46,256 nt of DNA, from assembly GCA_030065855.1 (NCBI GenBank), contig JASJCT010000070.1, forward strand, positions 1-46,256, given 5' to 3'. The notes below the pieces were generated by a model that was not told where the DNA came from, did not search any database, and saw only the letters and a program-made list of their open reading frames with translations. Made by a program: the position numbers and the translations under genes. This document shows, in pieces, positions 8,620 to 16,918 of this stretch (position 1 is its first letter; each line of letters starts with the position of its first letter). The stretch comes from Myxococcota bacterium (lineage in GTDB: Bacteria; Myxococcota_A; Polyangia; JAAYKL01).

Positions 8620-9123
8620 ATGACAATCTCATCTGAAGTAAAAGTGGTGATAGAGAATGTACTTGCTCAGTGCGGGTGCGCGCTTGTTTTGGCCACATTT
8701 CGAAGGGAGCGGCAAGGGCATGTATTGCGCGTATTTGTCGAGCGAACCGGTGCCGATCCCGACGCGGGCAGTGGTGTGGATCTAGCGCTCTGTGCCACTA
8801 TCAGTCGGGATCTGAGCGCGGCCTTGGACGTGGCAGAGGTGATCGATAGGCCATATACACTAGAGGTGTCCTCACCCGGCATCGAACGTCCGCTCGTTCA
8901 GGGGCATGACTATGAACGGTTTGCCGGTCGGTTGGTTTTTGTTAAGACCAATCGCGCCATCGATGGGCGTCGCAGATTCAAGGGAAGGTTGGACGGGCTT
9001 TGCAACGGCGTCGTTACTGTTACCGCTCGAAAAGGCGATGCAGTTGCAATTCCGTTTGATTTGATTGAAAAGGCGAACCTTGTTTTCGAGCCTAAGGGCT
9101 CCGGGGTAAACCCAGGAGATTGA
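8620..9123 (+). CDS. rimP: Ribosome maturation factor RimP
   Basis: Assists 30S subunit maturation in the cytoplasm. The N-terminal alpha/beta domain includes GCALVLATFRRERQGHVLRV, and the conserved core is YTLEVSSPGIERPLVQGHDYERFAGR (in two parts), followed by the C-terminal SH3-like barrel (FKGRLDGLCNGVVTV through IPFDLIEKANLVFEP). The length of 167 is typical. It is the first gene of the conserved rimP-nusA-infB order. The ATG has no Shine-Dalgarno sequence because the T-tract of the terminator-like hairpin occupies that position. A GTG at 8644 with GAAG upstream is a possible alternative that would trim eight residues. The missing ribosome-binding site suggests that translation, like transcription, is set by leader structure. 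Confidence 0.93.
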   Translation: MTISSEVKVVIENVLAQCGCALVLATFRRERQGHVLRVFVERTGADPDAGSGVDLALCATISRDLSAALDVAEVIDRPYTLEVSSPGIERPLVQGHDYERFAGRLVFVKTNRAIDGRRRFKGRLDGLCNGVVTVTARKGDAVAIPFDLIEKANLVFEPKGSGVNPGD

Positions 9124-9125
9124 TA

Positions 9126-11003
9126 ATGCAAGACGGTGCATTACCCCTCAATATGATTCTCGATCAGGTCGGTCGCGACAAGGGCATCGAGAAAAACGTC
9201 CTTGTCGAAGCAATTGAAGCTGCAATCTTGACCGCTGCCAAGCGCACCTTTGGTCAGAGTCGCGACTTAGAAGCCCGCTTCAATGAGGAAACCGGCGCGA
9301 TTGATTTATTTCAGTATATGACGGTGGTCGAGGAAATTGAGTCTTCAGATACCGAGATATCAGTCGAGATGGTGAAGAAGCTAAAACTCGAGGCAAATAT
9401 CGGGGAGGAGCTCGGCTTTCAGATTTTTTATCGGGATGAGGACGAGAAGCTCGCGAAAAAGCAGGACAAGGAATTCAGCACGGTGCTCGGCCTTAAGACA
9501 CATCGCCGGGGATTTGGCCGCATTGCCGCTCAAACTGCCAAGCAGGTGATTATCCAGCGGGTGCGGGATGCTGAGCGTGAAAATATATTTAATGAATACA
9601 AAGATCGTAAGTTTGAAGTCATTGCCGGGATTGTGCGGCGGTTTGAGCGCAACAACGATATTGTCGTAGATCTGGGTCGGGCCGAGGGGGTCATCCCCTA
9701 TCGAGAGCAGACGCCCCGCGAATCCTACCGGCCCGGCGATCGGGTCATGGCTTATGTTAAGGATATCGATCGGGAGGCGCGGGGACCCCAGATTATCCTC
9801 TCGCGGACCGATGTGGGCCTTCTCGAAAAGCTATTTGAAATGGAAGTCCCTGAAATCTATGAAGGAATAGTAAAAATCGTCGCTGCTGCCAGAGAGCCTG
9901 GAGCCCGGTCAAAAATTGCCGTCACCTCTCGGGATCTGGACGTGGATCCAGTGGGCGCATGCGTGGGCATGCGCGGCTCCCGCGTACAATCCGTGGTCCA
10001 GGAGCTGCGCGGAGAAAAAATCGATATTGTTCCCTGGGATCGGGACCCGGCCCGATTTGTTTGCAATGCAATTCAGCCCGCCGAAGTGGCGCGCGTGATC
10101 ATTGACGAAGCAAATGGGTCCATGGAGCTCGTCGTCCCAGATGATAAGCTGTCCCTGGCCATTGGGCGGCGGGGCCAGAATGTCCGACTCGCCTCTCAAC
10201 TCACCGGATGGAAACTCGACGTCATCAGCGAGACCAAATTTCGCGAACGCGAAGGGGAAGCGATTGCCAATCTGGCCCTTATTGAAGGGATCGATGATAC
10301 CATGGCCCGCTCAATGCATAAGCTGGGATTTCGCACCATGGAGGAAGTGGCCGAAGCCGATCCGTCAGAGCTCGCCGCCATACCAGGCATTGGCAATTTG
10401 GAGAATGTGGGAAATATTCAGGCAGCAGCTGAGCAAGCCATGGAGATCCAGCGACAGGCCAGGATACGCGAACTGGTGGCGCGGGATGAGCCGATCAGTG
10501 ATCGGGAACGACTCTTGTTTGTCCGCGGCATTGGAGAGCGAACCATAGAACTCCTGGCCGAGGCAGGGTATCAAAGCCTGGAGAGCTTGGCCAACGAAGA
10601 AGACGTCGATAACCTAGCGCTCACGACCGGCCTGGGCATTCGGAAAGCCAAACAAATTATTCAATCCGCGCAACAGTTCATGGGCAGCGAGGGCAAGATA
10701 CTCGAAGAACTGCGACAAGAAGTGCTGCAGGACATAACGAGAAACAGCGATGAATTACCTGACATGACCGAAGCGAGCGATGCGCCCCCCACTCCCGAGG
10801 GGGATACGTCATCCCAAGCAGCGTTGGATGGGACCGTTGACTCAGAAGGCCCTGAAAATGGGGACGGAGATGGGGATCTCCCCCAAGAAACAGAAGCAGC
10901 ACCGGGAATGAGCGATAGTCCGGTTGACAGCCCGACGTCGCTCGAAACGGATAATATAGATGATGTTAATACGGATGATATAGATAAAGTGGGTGAAAAC
11001 TGA
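9126..11003 (+). CDS. nusA: Transcription termination/antitermination factor NusA
   Basis: RNA-polymerase-binding elongation factor controlling pausing, termination and antitermination. Domains in order: N-terminal RNAP-binding domain (about 1-130); S1 domain (about 133-200, FEVIAGIVRRFERNNDIVVD, GVIPYREQTP); KH1 (around VGACVGMRGSRVQSVVQEL); KH2 (LSLAIGRRGQNVRLASQL); and two helix-hairpin-helix acidic-repeat units (GIDDTMARSMHKLGFRTME and FVRGIGERTIELLAEAGY). The last 80 or so residues form an acidic, low-complexity tail (PENGDGDGD and DDVNTDDIDK) longer than in short NusA forms. The ATG at 9126 is chosen for AGGAG seven bases upstream, placing it just after the rimP stop. The tail may tune RNAP or RNA contacts; that is inference. 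Confidence 0.97.
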   Translation: MQDGALPLNMILDQVGRDKGIEKNVLVEAIEAAILTAAKRTFGQSRDLEARFNEETGAIDLFQYMTVVEEIESSDTEISVEMVKKLKLEANIGEELGFQIFYRDEDEKLAKKQDKEFSTVLGLKTHRRGFGRIAAQTAKQVIIQRVRDAERENIFNEYKDRKFEVIAGIVRRFERNNDIVVDLGRAEGVIPYREQTPRESYRPGDRVMAYVKDIDREARGPQIILSRTDVGLLEKLFEMEVPEIYEGIVKIVAAAREPGARSKIAVTSRDLDVDPVGACVGMRGSRVQSVVQELRGEKIDIVPWDRDPARFVCNAIQPAEVARVIIDEANGSMELVVPDDKLSLAIGRRGQNVRLASQLTGWKLDVISETKFREREGEAIANLALIEGIDDTMARSMHKLGFRTMEEVAEADPSELAAIPGIGNLENVGNIQAAAEQAMEIQRQARIRELVARDEPISDRERLLFVRGIGERTIELLAEAGYQSLESLANEEDVDNLALTTGLGIRKAKQIIQSAQQFMGSEGKILEELRQEVLQDITRNSDELPDMTEASDAPPTPEGDTSSQAALDGTVDSEGPENGDGDGDLPQETEAAPGMSDSPVDSPTSLETDNIDDVNTDDIDKVGEN

Positions 11004-11053
11004 TAGAGGGTTTTTTTTAAAGACTCCGGTTATTTAAGCGACTAAGGAGCGGC

Positions 11054-11079
11054 GTCGCATCTCGAATCGAAGATGCGAC
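11054..11079 (+). repeat. Hairpin in the nusA-infB junction
   Basis: GTCGCATCT (11054-11062) pairs perfectly with AGATGCGAC (11071-11079) around an 8-base loop. It sits 13 bases before the infB ATG in the 88-base nusA-infB gap, which also holds a T-run (11012-11020) without its own hairpin. There is no trailing T-tract after the hairpin, so it is more likely an RNA-processing or translation-control structure than a terminator. Confidence 0.5.
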
Positions 11080-11091
11080 CTGAGAAGAGTA

Positions 11092-13911
11092 ATGGCGCAG
11101 AAGATTCGGGTTTTTATGCTGGCTCGAGAATTCGGACTCGAAAACGACGATCTAGTGGCCAAAATCCAGGATATGGGATTTGAGGTTCGCAATTATATGA
11201 GCGCTCTGGACCCTGAAGTCGCTCAACGCGTACGCCGCGCAATTCAAAAAGAATGCGCCGAGAATACCGTTGAGGAGCACATCCGTCCAACGGTCGTTCG
11301 GCGTCGTACGCGCGAAGGCACCCCTGGCAAGCCCCTACGGAAGCGACCGCCGAAAGTTGCGGCAGCCGATGAAGGCGCAGCAGAGGATTTCCCGGAGATG
11401 GTGCTGCCCCAGCGCGACGAAAAAAAGAACGTCGCAGCGGTATCCCCGCCATCGACACCGCTGCCCATCGAACCGTTGCCAGACCCCTTGACCACCCCAC
11501 CAGCTAACGATGAGGTACCTGTAGAAAAAATGGCACCTTTGGCAGACCAACCCATACCTTCGGAATCCACAATAGGCGCTTCAGACGAGGTAGCCCTACA
11601 GGCCGAGGTCGCTGAGGCTGATGCACCTCTTGAGGCAGCCGCTGTTGCAGCGCCGACCGATGAAGCAGAAGTAGAAGAAGAGGAAGAAAAAGAAGAAGGA
11701 AAGAAGAAAAAACCCAGCCGTCCCAAAGGCGTCGAGGTGGCTGCTGGGCCAGCGGTATTGCGACCATCGGCCGAAGCACCGATTATCAAGCGGCGCATTG
11801 CCCCTTCTTCGGGGCGAACTGCTGCTCGTGGGACCCAGCGATCTGCACCCCGATCTTCGGGGCGCGGCGCACCGCGTCCGTCCGGTTCCAAGCCTGTTGA
11901 TGCAATGGTTCCGGATATCTCGATGTTATCCAATCCGATGGTACCCCCTTCAGAGGGCCAGCCCGGAGGACGCAGAGGTAGAACACCGCAACGGCGTCGA
12001 GAGATAGAGAGCCGGGACATCGCACCGCAAGGTCGGTTTACCGGGGTCGGGCCTGGTAAGTTCGGCAGTGCTTCCCCGGGGCGAAAGCGTCGGATGGCAC
12101 CTGGAAAAAAGGGCAAGAAAACCGAAATTACCACACCCAAGGCCAGCAAGCGGGTCATCCGCATCGAGGGACAGACCAGCTTACAGGAGTTGGCAAAAAG
12201 AATGGGCGTGAAGGCCACGGAGTTGCTCATGCAGCTCATGGGGATGGGTGTCGGAACCATCAATATCAATTCGACCCTAGACCTAGATACGGCGAAAATT
12301 GTCGCGTCTGATTTTGGCTACGAAGTAGAGAACGTGGCGCTGGACGAATCAGATCTACTTGCGTCCACGCGGGCCGACGAGACCGAAGAGGAGAAAAAGG
12401 ATCGGGTCCTTCGCCCACCGGTTATCACCATGATGGGCCACGTGGACCACGGCAAGACCTCTCTCCTGGACAGCATTCGGAAATCCGATATCGTCGCCGG
12501 CGAAGCCGGTGGCATCACCCAGCACATCGGCGCCTATCGGGTCAAAACCAAAACCGGTACCATTGCCTTTATCGATACACCTGGTCACGAGGCATTTACA
12601 GCAATGCGCGCCCGGGGTGCGACTGTCACCGACATTGTGGTGCTCGTCACTGCGGCCGATGACGGTGTGATGCCACAGACCATCGAGGCGATTAACCACG
12701 CTCGCGCAGCCAAAGTGCCCATCATCGTCGCGATAAACAAGTGCGATTTGCCAAATGCAGATCCGAATCGCACCCGCCGCATGCTGATGGAACAGAACCT
12801 CGTCCCAGAAGACTTGGGCGGTGATATCATTATTGTCGAAGTATCGGCGAAAACCGGCGAAGGCATCGACAAGTTGCTGGAGATGATCGCGCTCCAAGCC
12901 GAAGTGATGGAGCTTAGCGCCAATCCAAAGCGACTGGCGAGCGGTGTGGTTTTAGAAGCGTACCTCGATCGGGGAAGGGGTCCGGTCGCAAACGTCTTGG
13001 TTCAAGAGGGCACGTTGCGGGTAGGCGAATACCTAGTGGCGGGATCGGCCTTTGGCAAGATTCGCGCCCTGACCGACGAGCACGGTCGGAAGGTCAAGGA
13101 AACTGGGCCTTCGACACCGGTAGAGGTACTCGGTCTGGACTCGGTTCCCGGTGCGGGCGATCAGTTTGACGTCGCGAGCGACATGAAAACAGCGGAGAAA
13201 GTCGGGAAGACCAGGGCCAGTAAGTCCCGTGCGACCGCAGTGGGTACCTCAAAGCCATCCCTCGACGCCATATACGAGCAGATGCAAGCAGGCGAACAGG
13301 TAGAGCTCAAGCTCATTATCAAAACCGATGTTCAGGGGACCATGGAAGCGCTGCGCGACTCGTTGGAGAAGCTCAGTACGGAAAAGGTCAAGATATCCGT
13401 GGTCCACGCCTCGGTTGGCGGGATTACCGAATCCGACGTGCTACTCGCCTCTACTGCCAATGCCATCATTATCGGATTTAACGTCCGGCCTGCGGGCAAG
13501 GCGCGCCGAATGTCTGAGGAGCAGGGGGTTGAGATTCGGATCTTCTCAATCATTTACGAAGTGGTCGATTCGGTGAAGCAGGCAATGCTGGGCCTGCTCG
13601 AACCAGAGGTCAAAGAAGAAGTCCTGGGCCAGGTCGAGGTGAGGGATACGTTCAGTATTCCAAAAATTGGCACGATCGCCGGATCCTACGTATCTGAAGG
13701 CAAGGTAATACGGAATGCAAGAGCGCGTCTGATTCGAGATTCGGTTGCGATATGGGAGGGCCGGTTGGGATCCTTAAGGCGATTCAAGGACGATGTAAAA
13801 GAAGTTGCAAGCGGCTTTGAATGCGGCATCTCTCTCGATGGATACAACGATGTGAAAATCGGCGATGTCATCGAGGTCTATACCGAAAAAGAAATCGAGG
13901 CGACGCTCTAG
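11092..13911 (+). CDS. infB: Translation initiation factor IF-2
   Basis: GTPase that places initiator tRNA on the 30S subunit and promotes subunit joining. An N-terminal IF2_N module (MAQKIRVFMLAREFGLENDD) is followed by a long disordered stretch rich in Glu, Lys, Pro and Arg (about 65-350), with an acidic-to-basic switch near EVEEEEEKEEGKKKKPSRPK. A second IF2_N (TSLQELAKRMGVKATELLMQ) precedes the G domain: G1 GHVDHGKTS near residue 449, DTPGHEAF, and NKCDLPNA. Domains II-IV close the protein, ending EVYTEKEIEATL. The length of 939 is at the long end, as is common in this part of the tree because of the linker. The gene follows nusA directly; ylxR and ylxQ, often found between them, are absent. 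Confidence 0.97.
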   Translation: MAQKIRVFMLAREFGLENDDLVAKIQDMGFEVRNYMSALDPEVAQRVRRAIQKECAENTVEEHIRPTVVRRRTREGTPGKPLRKRPPKVAAADEGAAEDFPEMVLPQRDEKKNVAAVSPPSTPLPIEPLPDPLTTPPANDEVPVEKMAPLADQPIPSESTIGASDEVALQAEVAEADAPLEAAAVAAPTDEAEVEEEEEKEEGKKKKPSRPKGVEVAAGPAVLRPSAEAPIIKRRIAPSSGRTAARGTQRSAPRSSGRGAPRPSGSKPVDAMVPDISMLSNPMVPPSEGQPGGRRGRTPQRRREIESRDIAPQGRFTGVGPGKFGSASPGRKRRMAPGKKGKKTEITTPKASKRVIRIEGQTSLQELAKRMGVKATELLMQLMGMGVGTININSTLDLDTAKIVASDFGYEVENVALDESDLLASTRADETEEEKKDRVLRPPVITMMGHVDHGKTSLLDSIRKSDIVAGEAGGITQHIGAYRVKTKTGTIAFIDTPGHEAFTAMRARGATVTDIVVLVTAADDGVMPQTIEAINHARAAKVPIIVAINKCDLPNADPNRTRRMLMEQNLVPEDLGGDIIIVEVSAKTGEGIDKLLEMIALQAEVMELSANPKRLASGVVLEAYLDRGRGPVANVLVQEGTLRVGEYLVAGSAFGKIRALTDEHGRKVKETGPSTPVEVLGLDSVPGAGDQFDVASDMKTAEKVGKTRASKSRATAVGTSKPSLDAIYEQMQAGEQVELKLIIKTDVQGTMEALRDSLEKLSTEKVKISVVHASVGGITESDVLLASTANAIIIGFNVRPAGKARRMSEEQGVEIRIFSIIYEVVDSVKQAMLGLLEPEVKEEVLGQVEVRDTFSIPKIGTIAGSYVSEGKVIRNARARLIRDSVAIWEGRLGSLRRFKDDVKEVASGFECGISLDGYNDVKIGDVIEVYTEKEIEATL

Positions 13912-14050
13912 TGCTATGTCAAGCGAGTTTTGTCAGGCTAAGTTATCAAAATCCCCCTTGAAAAAGGGGGTGAGGGGGATTTTGTCACCTCCCAATGTCA
14001 AAGGAAATGACGAAATCCCCCCAGCCCCCTTTGCTAAAGGGGGAGATCCC
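13911..14050. repeat. MITE-like repeat insertion between infB and ylxP
   Basis: The first 60 bases (13911-13970) align without gaps to 46069-46128 at 49 of 60 positions. The segment contains a hairpin CCCCCTT-GAAA-AAGGGGG (13953-13970) and a second hairpin CCCCCTTT-GCT-AAAGGGGG (14025-14043). Larger alternative pairings exist between the AAAATCCCCC and GGGGGATTTT stretches. There is no coding potential. It lies in an otherwise tight operon, so it looks like a small non-autonomous insertion. Either hairpin could slow or terminate transcription between infB and the downstream genes, although neither is followed by a T-run on the plus strand. Confidence 0.75.
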
Positions 14051-14100
14051 TTACCCGACCCACGCCCTTAGGGCATCGCGGCTGCTTTGGAGGGCCCGTC

Positions 14101-14445
14101 ATGGTTATCGGCGTTTGCCGTCTCAGCCTATATTTGAGGGAAAACGCATCGCTTAAGGGCAAGCGAAAGGTCGTGCGCAGCATCATTGACCGGGTTCGAT
14201 CTAAGTTCAACGCATCGATCGCAGAGGTCGGGGGAAATGACAGCCTGAAGCGCGCGGTTATCGGGGTCGCGGTCGTGGGCAACGAAGCTTCCCACGTGGA
14301 TTCAATGCTCGCCAATATCCAGGGGTTTATCGAGCGACTCGGACTGGCACCTATATCGGATTTGGCAACTGAAATAATTCCCATTGGCGAAGATATTGGG
14401 TTCGATAGCAGCTTCCCTGGCCTGGATGGGAATGCAGATTTTTAA
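14101..14445 (+). CDS. YlxP-like DUF503 protein
   Basis: Small cytoplasmic protein of 114 residues of the DUF503 (YlxP) family, which sits between infB and rbfA in many genomes. Family hallmarks visible are VIGVCRLSLYLRENASLKGK at the N-terminus, KRKVVRSIIDRVRSKFNASI, and an EVGGNDSLKRAVIGVAVVGN strand-helix stretch. In Bacillus subtilis YlxP has been linked to ribosome assembly; the exact reaction is not known. The ATG has GGAGG seven bases upstream (14089-14093). The repeat insertion at 13911-14050 separates it from infB. Downstream a 41-base gap carries a second ribosome-binding site that leads into rbfA. Confidence 0.9.
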   Translation: MVIGVCRLSLYLRENASLKGKRKVVRSIIDRVRSKFNASIAEVGGNDSLKRAVIGVAVVGNEASHVDSMLANIQGFIERLGLAPISDLATEIIPIGEDIGFDSSFPGLDGNADF

Positions 14446-14463
14446 CAAAGAGGAGACGAACGA

Positions 14464-14505
14464 TATGCAGCGGCCCGAAGAGGAAGATGGCAACCCGGGG
14501 CGATA
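14464..14505 (+). CDS. Possible 13-codon leader minicistron before rbfA
   Basis: ATG at 14464 has AGGAG (14452-14456) at good spacing and opens MQRPEEEDGNPGR, ending in TAA at 14503-14505. It overlaps the rbfA start (14487) in another frame. The rbfA ATG itself has a purine-rich site (AGAGGAAG) that is too close to be optimal. The mini-frame could therefore load ribosomes for translational coupling into rbfA. It is too short to support beyond its ribosome-binding site and position. Confidence 0.25.
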
Positions 14506-15839
14506 ATCGGCGCATTGTGAGAGTCGGCGAGGCCATACGAGAAGCGCTCGCCCACTTGCTGGTCAAGGAGACAAACGATCCCCTGCTGGCGTGGGCCACG
14601 ATTACAGACGTCAACGTGTCAGCCGATCTGAGGCACGCCCGCGTCTATTTTGCGGCAACCGGCGCGGATGACATGGCTGCGGTGGAGCGCCACCTTACAC
14701 GGGCAGCACCCTTTTTCCAGCGCGAATTGGGTGCTCGATTGAACCTTCGCTACACGCCTAGGCTTGTTTTTTTAAGGGATGTGAGTTTTGATCAAGGGGA
14801 GCGGGTGGATAGGCTCATCCAGGAGATTGAAGAGGACAAGATCAAAATGAATGAAAACATGTCGCTGCCTCGCAGATTTGATGGCCTCGTTCATCAGGCG
14901 GAGCGCATCCTCGTCGCCACCCATCGCAACCCTGATGGCGATGCCATTGGGTCCCTGCTGGGAATGTCGCACATGCTGAAGTTAATGGGCAAGGACCACG
15001 TGGCGTATTGCCCAGATGGCATCCCCAAGGTGCTGTCTTTTTTGCCTGGTTCGGACAGCATTGCGACCGAATTGACGGCAACCGATGCGTTCGACTTGAC
15101 GATTTTGCTCGATACAGCCGATGGAACCTTACTGCCCGATGGATTTCCAGAGGCCGAAGCTCGTGGGACATGGGTGGTCATCGACCATCACATGGCATAC
15201 AAGGAAATGGGCGATGTGATCATTCGAAAAAATGCCTCGGCAGTAGGTGAGATCCTCTTTAACCTTTGCGAAGAGTTGGTTTGGCCGATCGATGCACATG
15301 TGGCCACGTGCCTCTATGCCTCGATTGTTTCAGACACCGGATCCTTTCGCTACTCCAGTACGTCGTCAGCTGCTTTGAGAACTGCGGCAAAGTTGCTCGA
15401 TGCCGGTGCCAAGCCCTGGATCATTGCGAGTCAACTCTTCGAGTCCTATTCGATTGCTCGTCAGCGCCTTTTAGCAGAGGTCCTGCAGACCCTCGAGGTG
15501 AGCAAAGGCGGGCGATATGCCCAGATGCACGCCACTTCTCAAATGTTTGAAAAGACCGGTGCATCCAAAGAGGATTTGGACGGCTTAATCAACTTTGGGC
15601 GGGCCATCGATGGGGTGGAGATCGCAGCAATGTTCCGCGTTAAGGCCAGCGATGGTATCAAGGTGAGCTTCAGATCAAAGGGACGGATCGACGTTTCGCA
15701 CTTGGCCGCACGCTTTGACGGGGGCGGGCATCGCAATGCAGCGGGATGCACGCTTAAGGGGCTCTCCCTTGAGCAAGCACGAGAGACCGTCAAGCGCGAG
15801 GCCGAGGCACTTCTCGCATCAAATGGCGCATCAAAATAG
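14487..15839 (+). CDS. RbfA-NrnA fusion: ribosome-binding factor A joined to DHH/DHHA1 phosphoesterase
   Basis: Residues 1-115 are a complete RbfA, a KH-like 30S maturation factor: NRRIVRVGEAIREALAHLLV, ITDVNVSADLRHARVYF, RLNLRYTPRLVFLRD. A short helical linker (RVDRLIQEIEEDKIKMNENM) leads to an NrnA-type nuclease (about 133-450): ILVATHRNPDGDAIGSLLG, the DHH motif in VVIDHHMAYK, TGSFRYSSTS, and the DHHA1 motif FDGGGHRNAAGC. NrnA proteins degrade nano-RNAs and pAp. The two genes are normally separate neighbours (rbfA-nrnA-truB order); here one frame runs through with no stop. Internal ATGs at 14847 and 14859 with purine-rich sequence upstream (AGAGG at 14831) could still release a free nuclease. 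The fusion is read directly; function of the joined form is inference. Confidence 0.9.
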   Translation: MATRGDNRRIVRVGEAIREALAHLLVKETNDPLLAWATITDVNVSADLRHARVYFAATGADDMAAVERHLTRAAPFFQRELGARLNLRYTPRLVFLRDVSFDQGERVDRLIQEIEEDKIKMNENMSLPRRFDGLVHQAERILVATHRNPDGDAIGSLLGMSHMLKLMGKDHVAYCPDGIPKVLSFLPGSDSIATELTATDAFDLTILLDTADGTLLPDGFPEAEARGTWVVIDHHMAYKEMGDVIIRKNASAVGEILFNLCEELVWPIDAHVATCLYASIVSDTGSFRYSSTSSAALRTAAKLLDAGAKPWIIASQLFESYSIARQRLLAEVLQTLEVSKGGRYAQMHATSQMFEKTGASKEDLDGLINFGRAIDGVEIAAMFRVKASDGIKVSFRSKGRIDVSHLAARFDGGGHRNAAGCTLKGLSLEQARETVKREAEALLASNGASK

Positions 15840-15851
15840 CAGGGTCAAAAA

Positions 15852-16751
15852 ATGGATGGCGTTTTCCTCATAGATAAACCCGTTGGGGTGACGTCGTTCG
15901 ACGTCGTTCGCGCGGTAAGGCGCGCGGCAAACGAACGGAAAGTAGGACACGCGGGCACGTTGGATCCACTGGCTTCAGGACTGCTCGTGGTTGCCATGGG
16001 TCAGGGGACCAAGCTCATTCCCTATCTCATGGCAGGCACAAAAAGGTATGTTGCGACAATTTCCCTGGGCGCTGAAACAGACACGGACGACGCCGAGGGC
16101 AAGGTCATCCGGCGCGCACCTGTTCCCCAGATTAGAGGCGACGTACTCGGCGATGTACTTTTGGCCTTTACAGGGTCTATCGAGCAAGTACCACCTCGAT
16201 ATTCAGCCCTGAAGTGCAATGGGGAGCCTTTGTATCGCAAGGCACGGCGGGGAGAAACAGTGACACCCAAGGCACGGCAGGTTACGATTCACAGCATTGA
16301 TGTAATCTCACATGGCTCAGAAGAAATTGTCCTAGACGTGCAGTGCGGTAAGGGTACTTATATCCGCTCACTAGCTAGGGATCTGGCCCAGCAATTGGAG
16401 ACGGCGGGGCATCTGAGCGGGCTGCGCCGGATAGCATCCTCTGGATTTTGTGTCGAAGCTGCTGTTGCCCTCGACCGGCTAAAGCAGAGCTCGCGAAGCG
16501 AGATCATAACCAACCATGCCCTGTCCCTTGCCGAGGCAGTCCCCCTGTTGCCCAAAGTTCTGGTAGATGCCCAGGCCGAAACCCGCCTATGCACTGGACA
16601 GGCCGTTCCGATCGATGATATTTCAGGGCCGGTGCACAAAGATGAAGATTCCCACGTGGGTATTCTCAATCCAGAGGGCCATCTATTCGCAGTGGGCCTC
16701 ATCGACCAGCAGTGGATCCGTCCTGTCCGCATTATCGTCCCAAAATCTTAA
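15852..16751 (+). CDS. truB: tRNA pseudouridine-55 synthase
   Basis: Converts U55 to pseudouridine in the T-loop of tRNAs. The N-terminal signature GVFLIDKPVGVTSFDVVR is followed by the catalytic loop KVGHAGTLDPLASGLLV, with the catalytic Asp at residue 38. Further conserved pieces are QVPPRYSALKCNGEPLYRKA and CGKGTYIRSLARDLAQQL. A C-terminal PUA-like segment (ETRLCTGQAVPIDD through HLFAVG) completes the 299 residues. The ATG follows the fusion gene by 12 bases, with AGGG eight bases upstream. In related genomes ribF, rpsO and pnp often come next; here the operon stops and an unrelated surface-protein region begins. Confidence 0.95.
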   Translation: MDGVFLIDKPVGVTSFDVVRAVRRAANERKVGHAGTLDPLASGLLVVAMGQGTKLIPYLMAGTKRYVATISLGAETDTDDAEGKVIRRAPVPQIRGDVLGDVLLAFTGSIEQVPPRYSALKCNGEPLYRKARRGETVTPKARQVTIHSIDVISHGSEEIVLDVQCGKGTYIRSLARDLAQQLETAGHLSGLRRIASSGFCVEAAVALDRLKQSSRSEIITNHALSLAEAVPLLPKVLVDAQAETRLCTGQAVPIDDISGPVHKDEDSHVGILNPEGHLFAVGLIDQQWIRPVRIIVPKS

Positions 16752-16849
16752 CAGGGTATATCCTATAACTGCTCTTAACCTATGCTAATATCCAGGGAGA
16801 CGAAAAGTGATACTCCCATCTTGTCATAAATGCCTTTTATAGGCTATGC

Positions 16850-16879
16850 TTGACTTAATGAACAATAACGTGATATTTT
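16850..16879 (+). promoter_or_regulatory. Probable promoter of the beta-helix lipoprotein gene
   Basis: TTGACT (16850-16855), an 18-base spacer, then TATTTT (16874-16879). A perfect TATAAT also occurs at 16892-16897 but has no -35 partner at the right distance and would leave almost no leader before the AGGAGG at 16908-16913. The remaining part of the truB-lipoprotein gap (16752-16849) shows no gene and no strong terminator. Confidence 0.4.
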
Positions 16880-16918
16880 TGAAAGTGACAATATAATAGC
16901 AAGAAAAGGAGGCGCGTG

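Noticed and set aside
11244..12269. 341-codon open frame antisense to infB
   Set aside because: Arises from the low-complexity linker of IF-2; Ser/Gly runs and no start signal.
14820..14870. RbfA-NrnA junction considered as a sequencing frameshift artefact
   Set aside because: The two domains are already in the same frame; the junction reads as a plausible charged helix linker and both flanking domains are complete. A single lost stop codon cannot be excluded without other reads.
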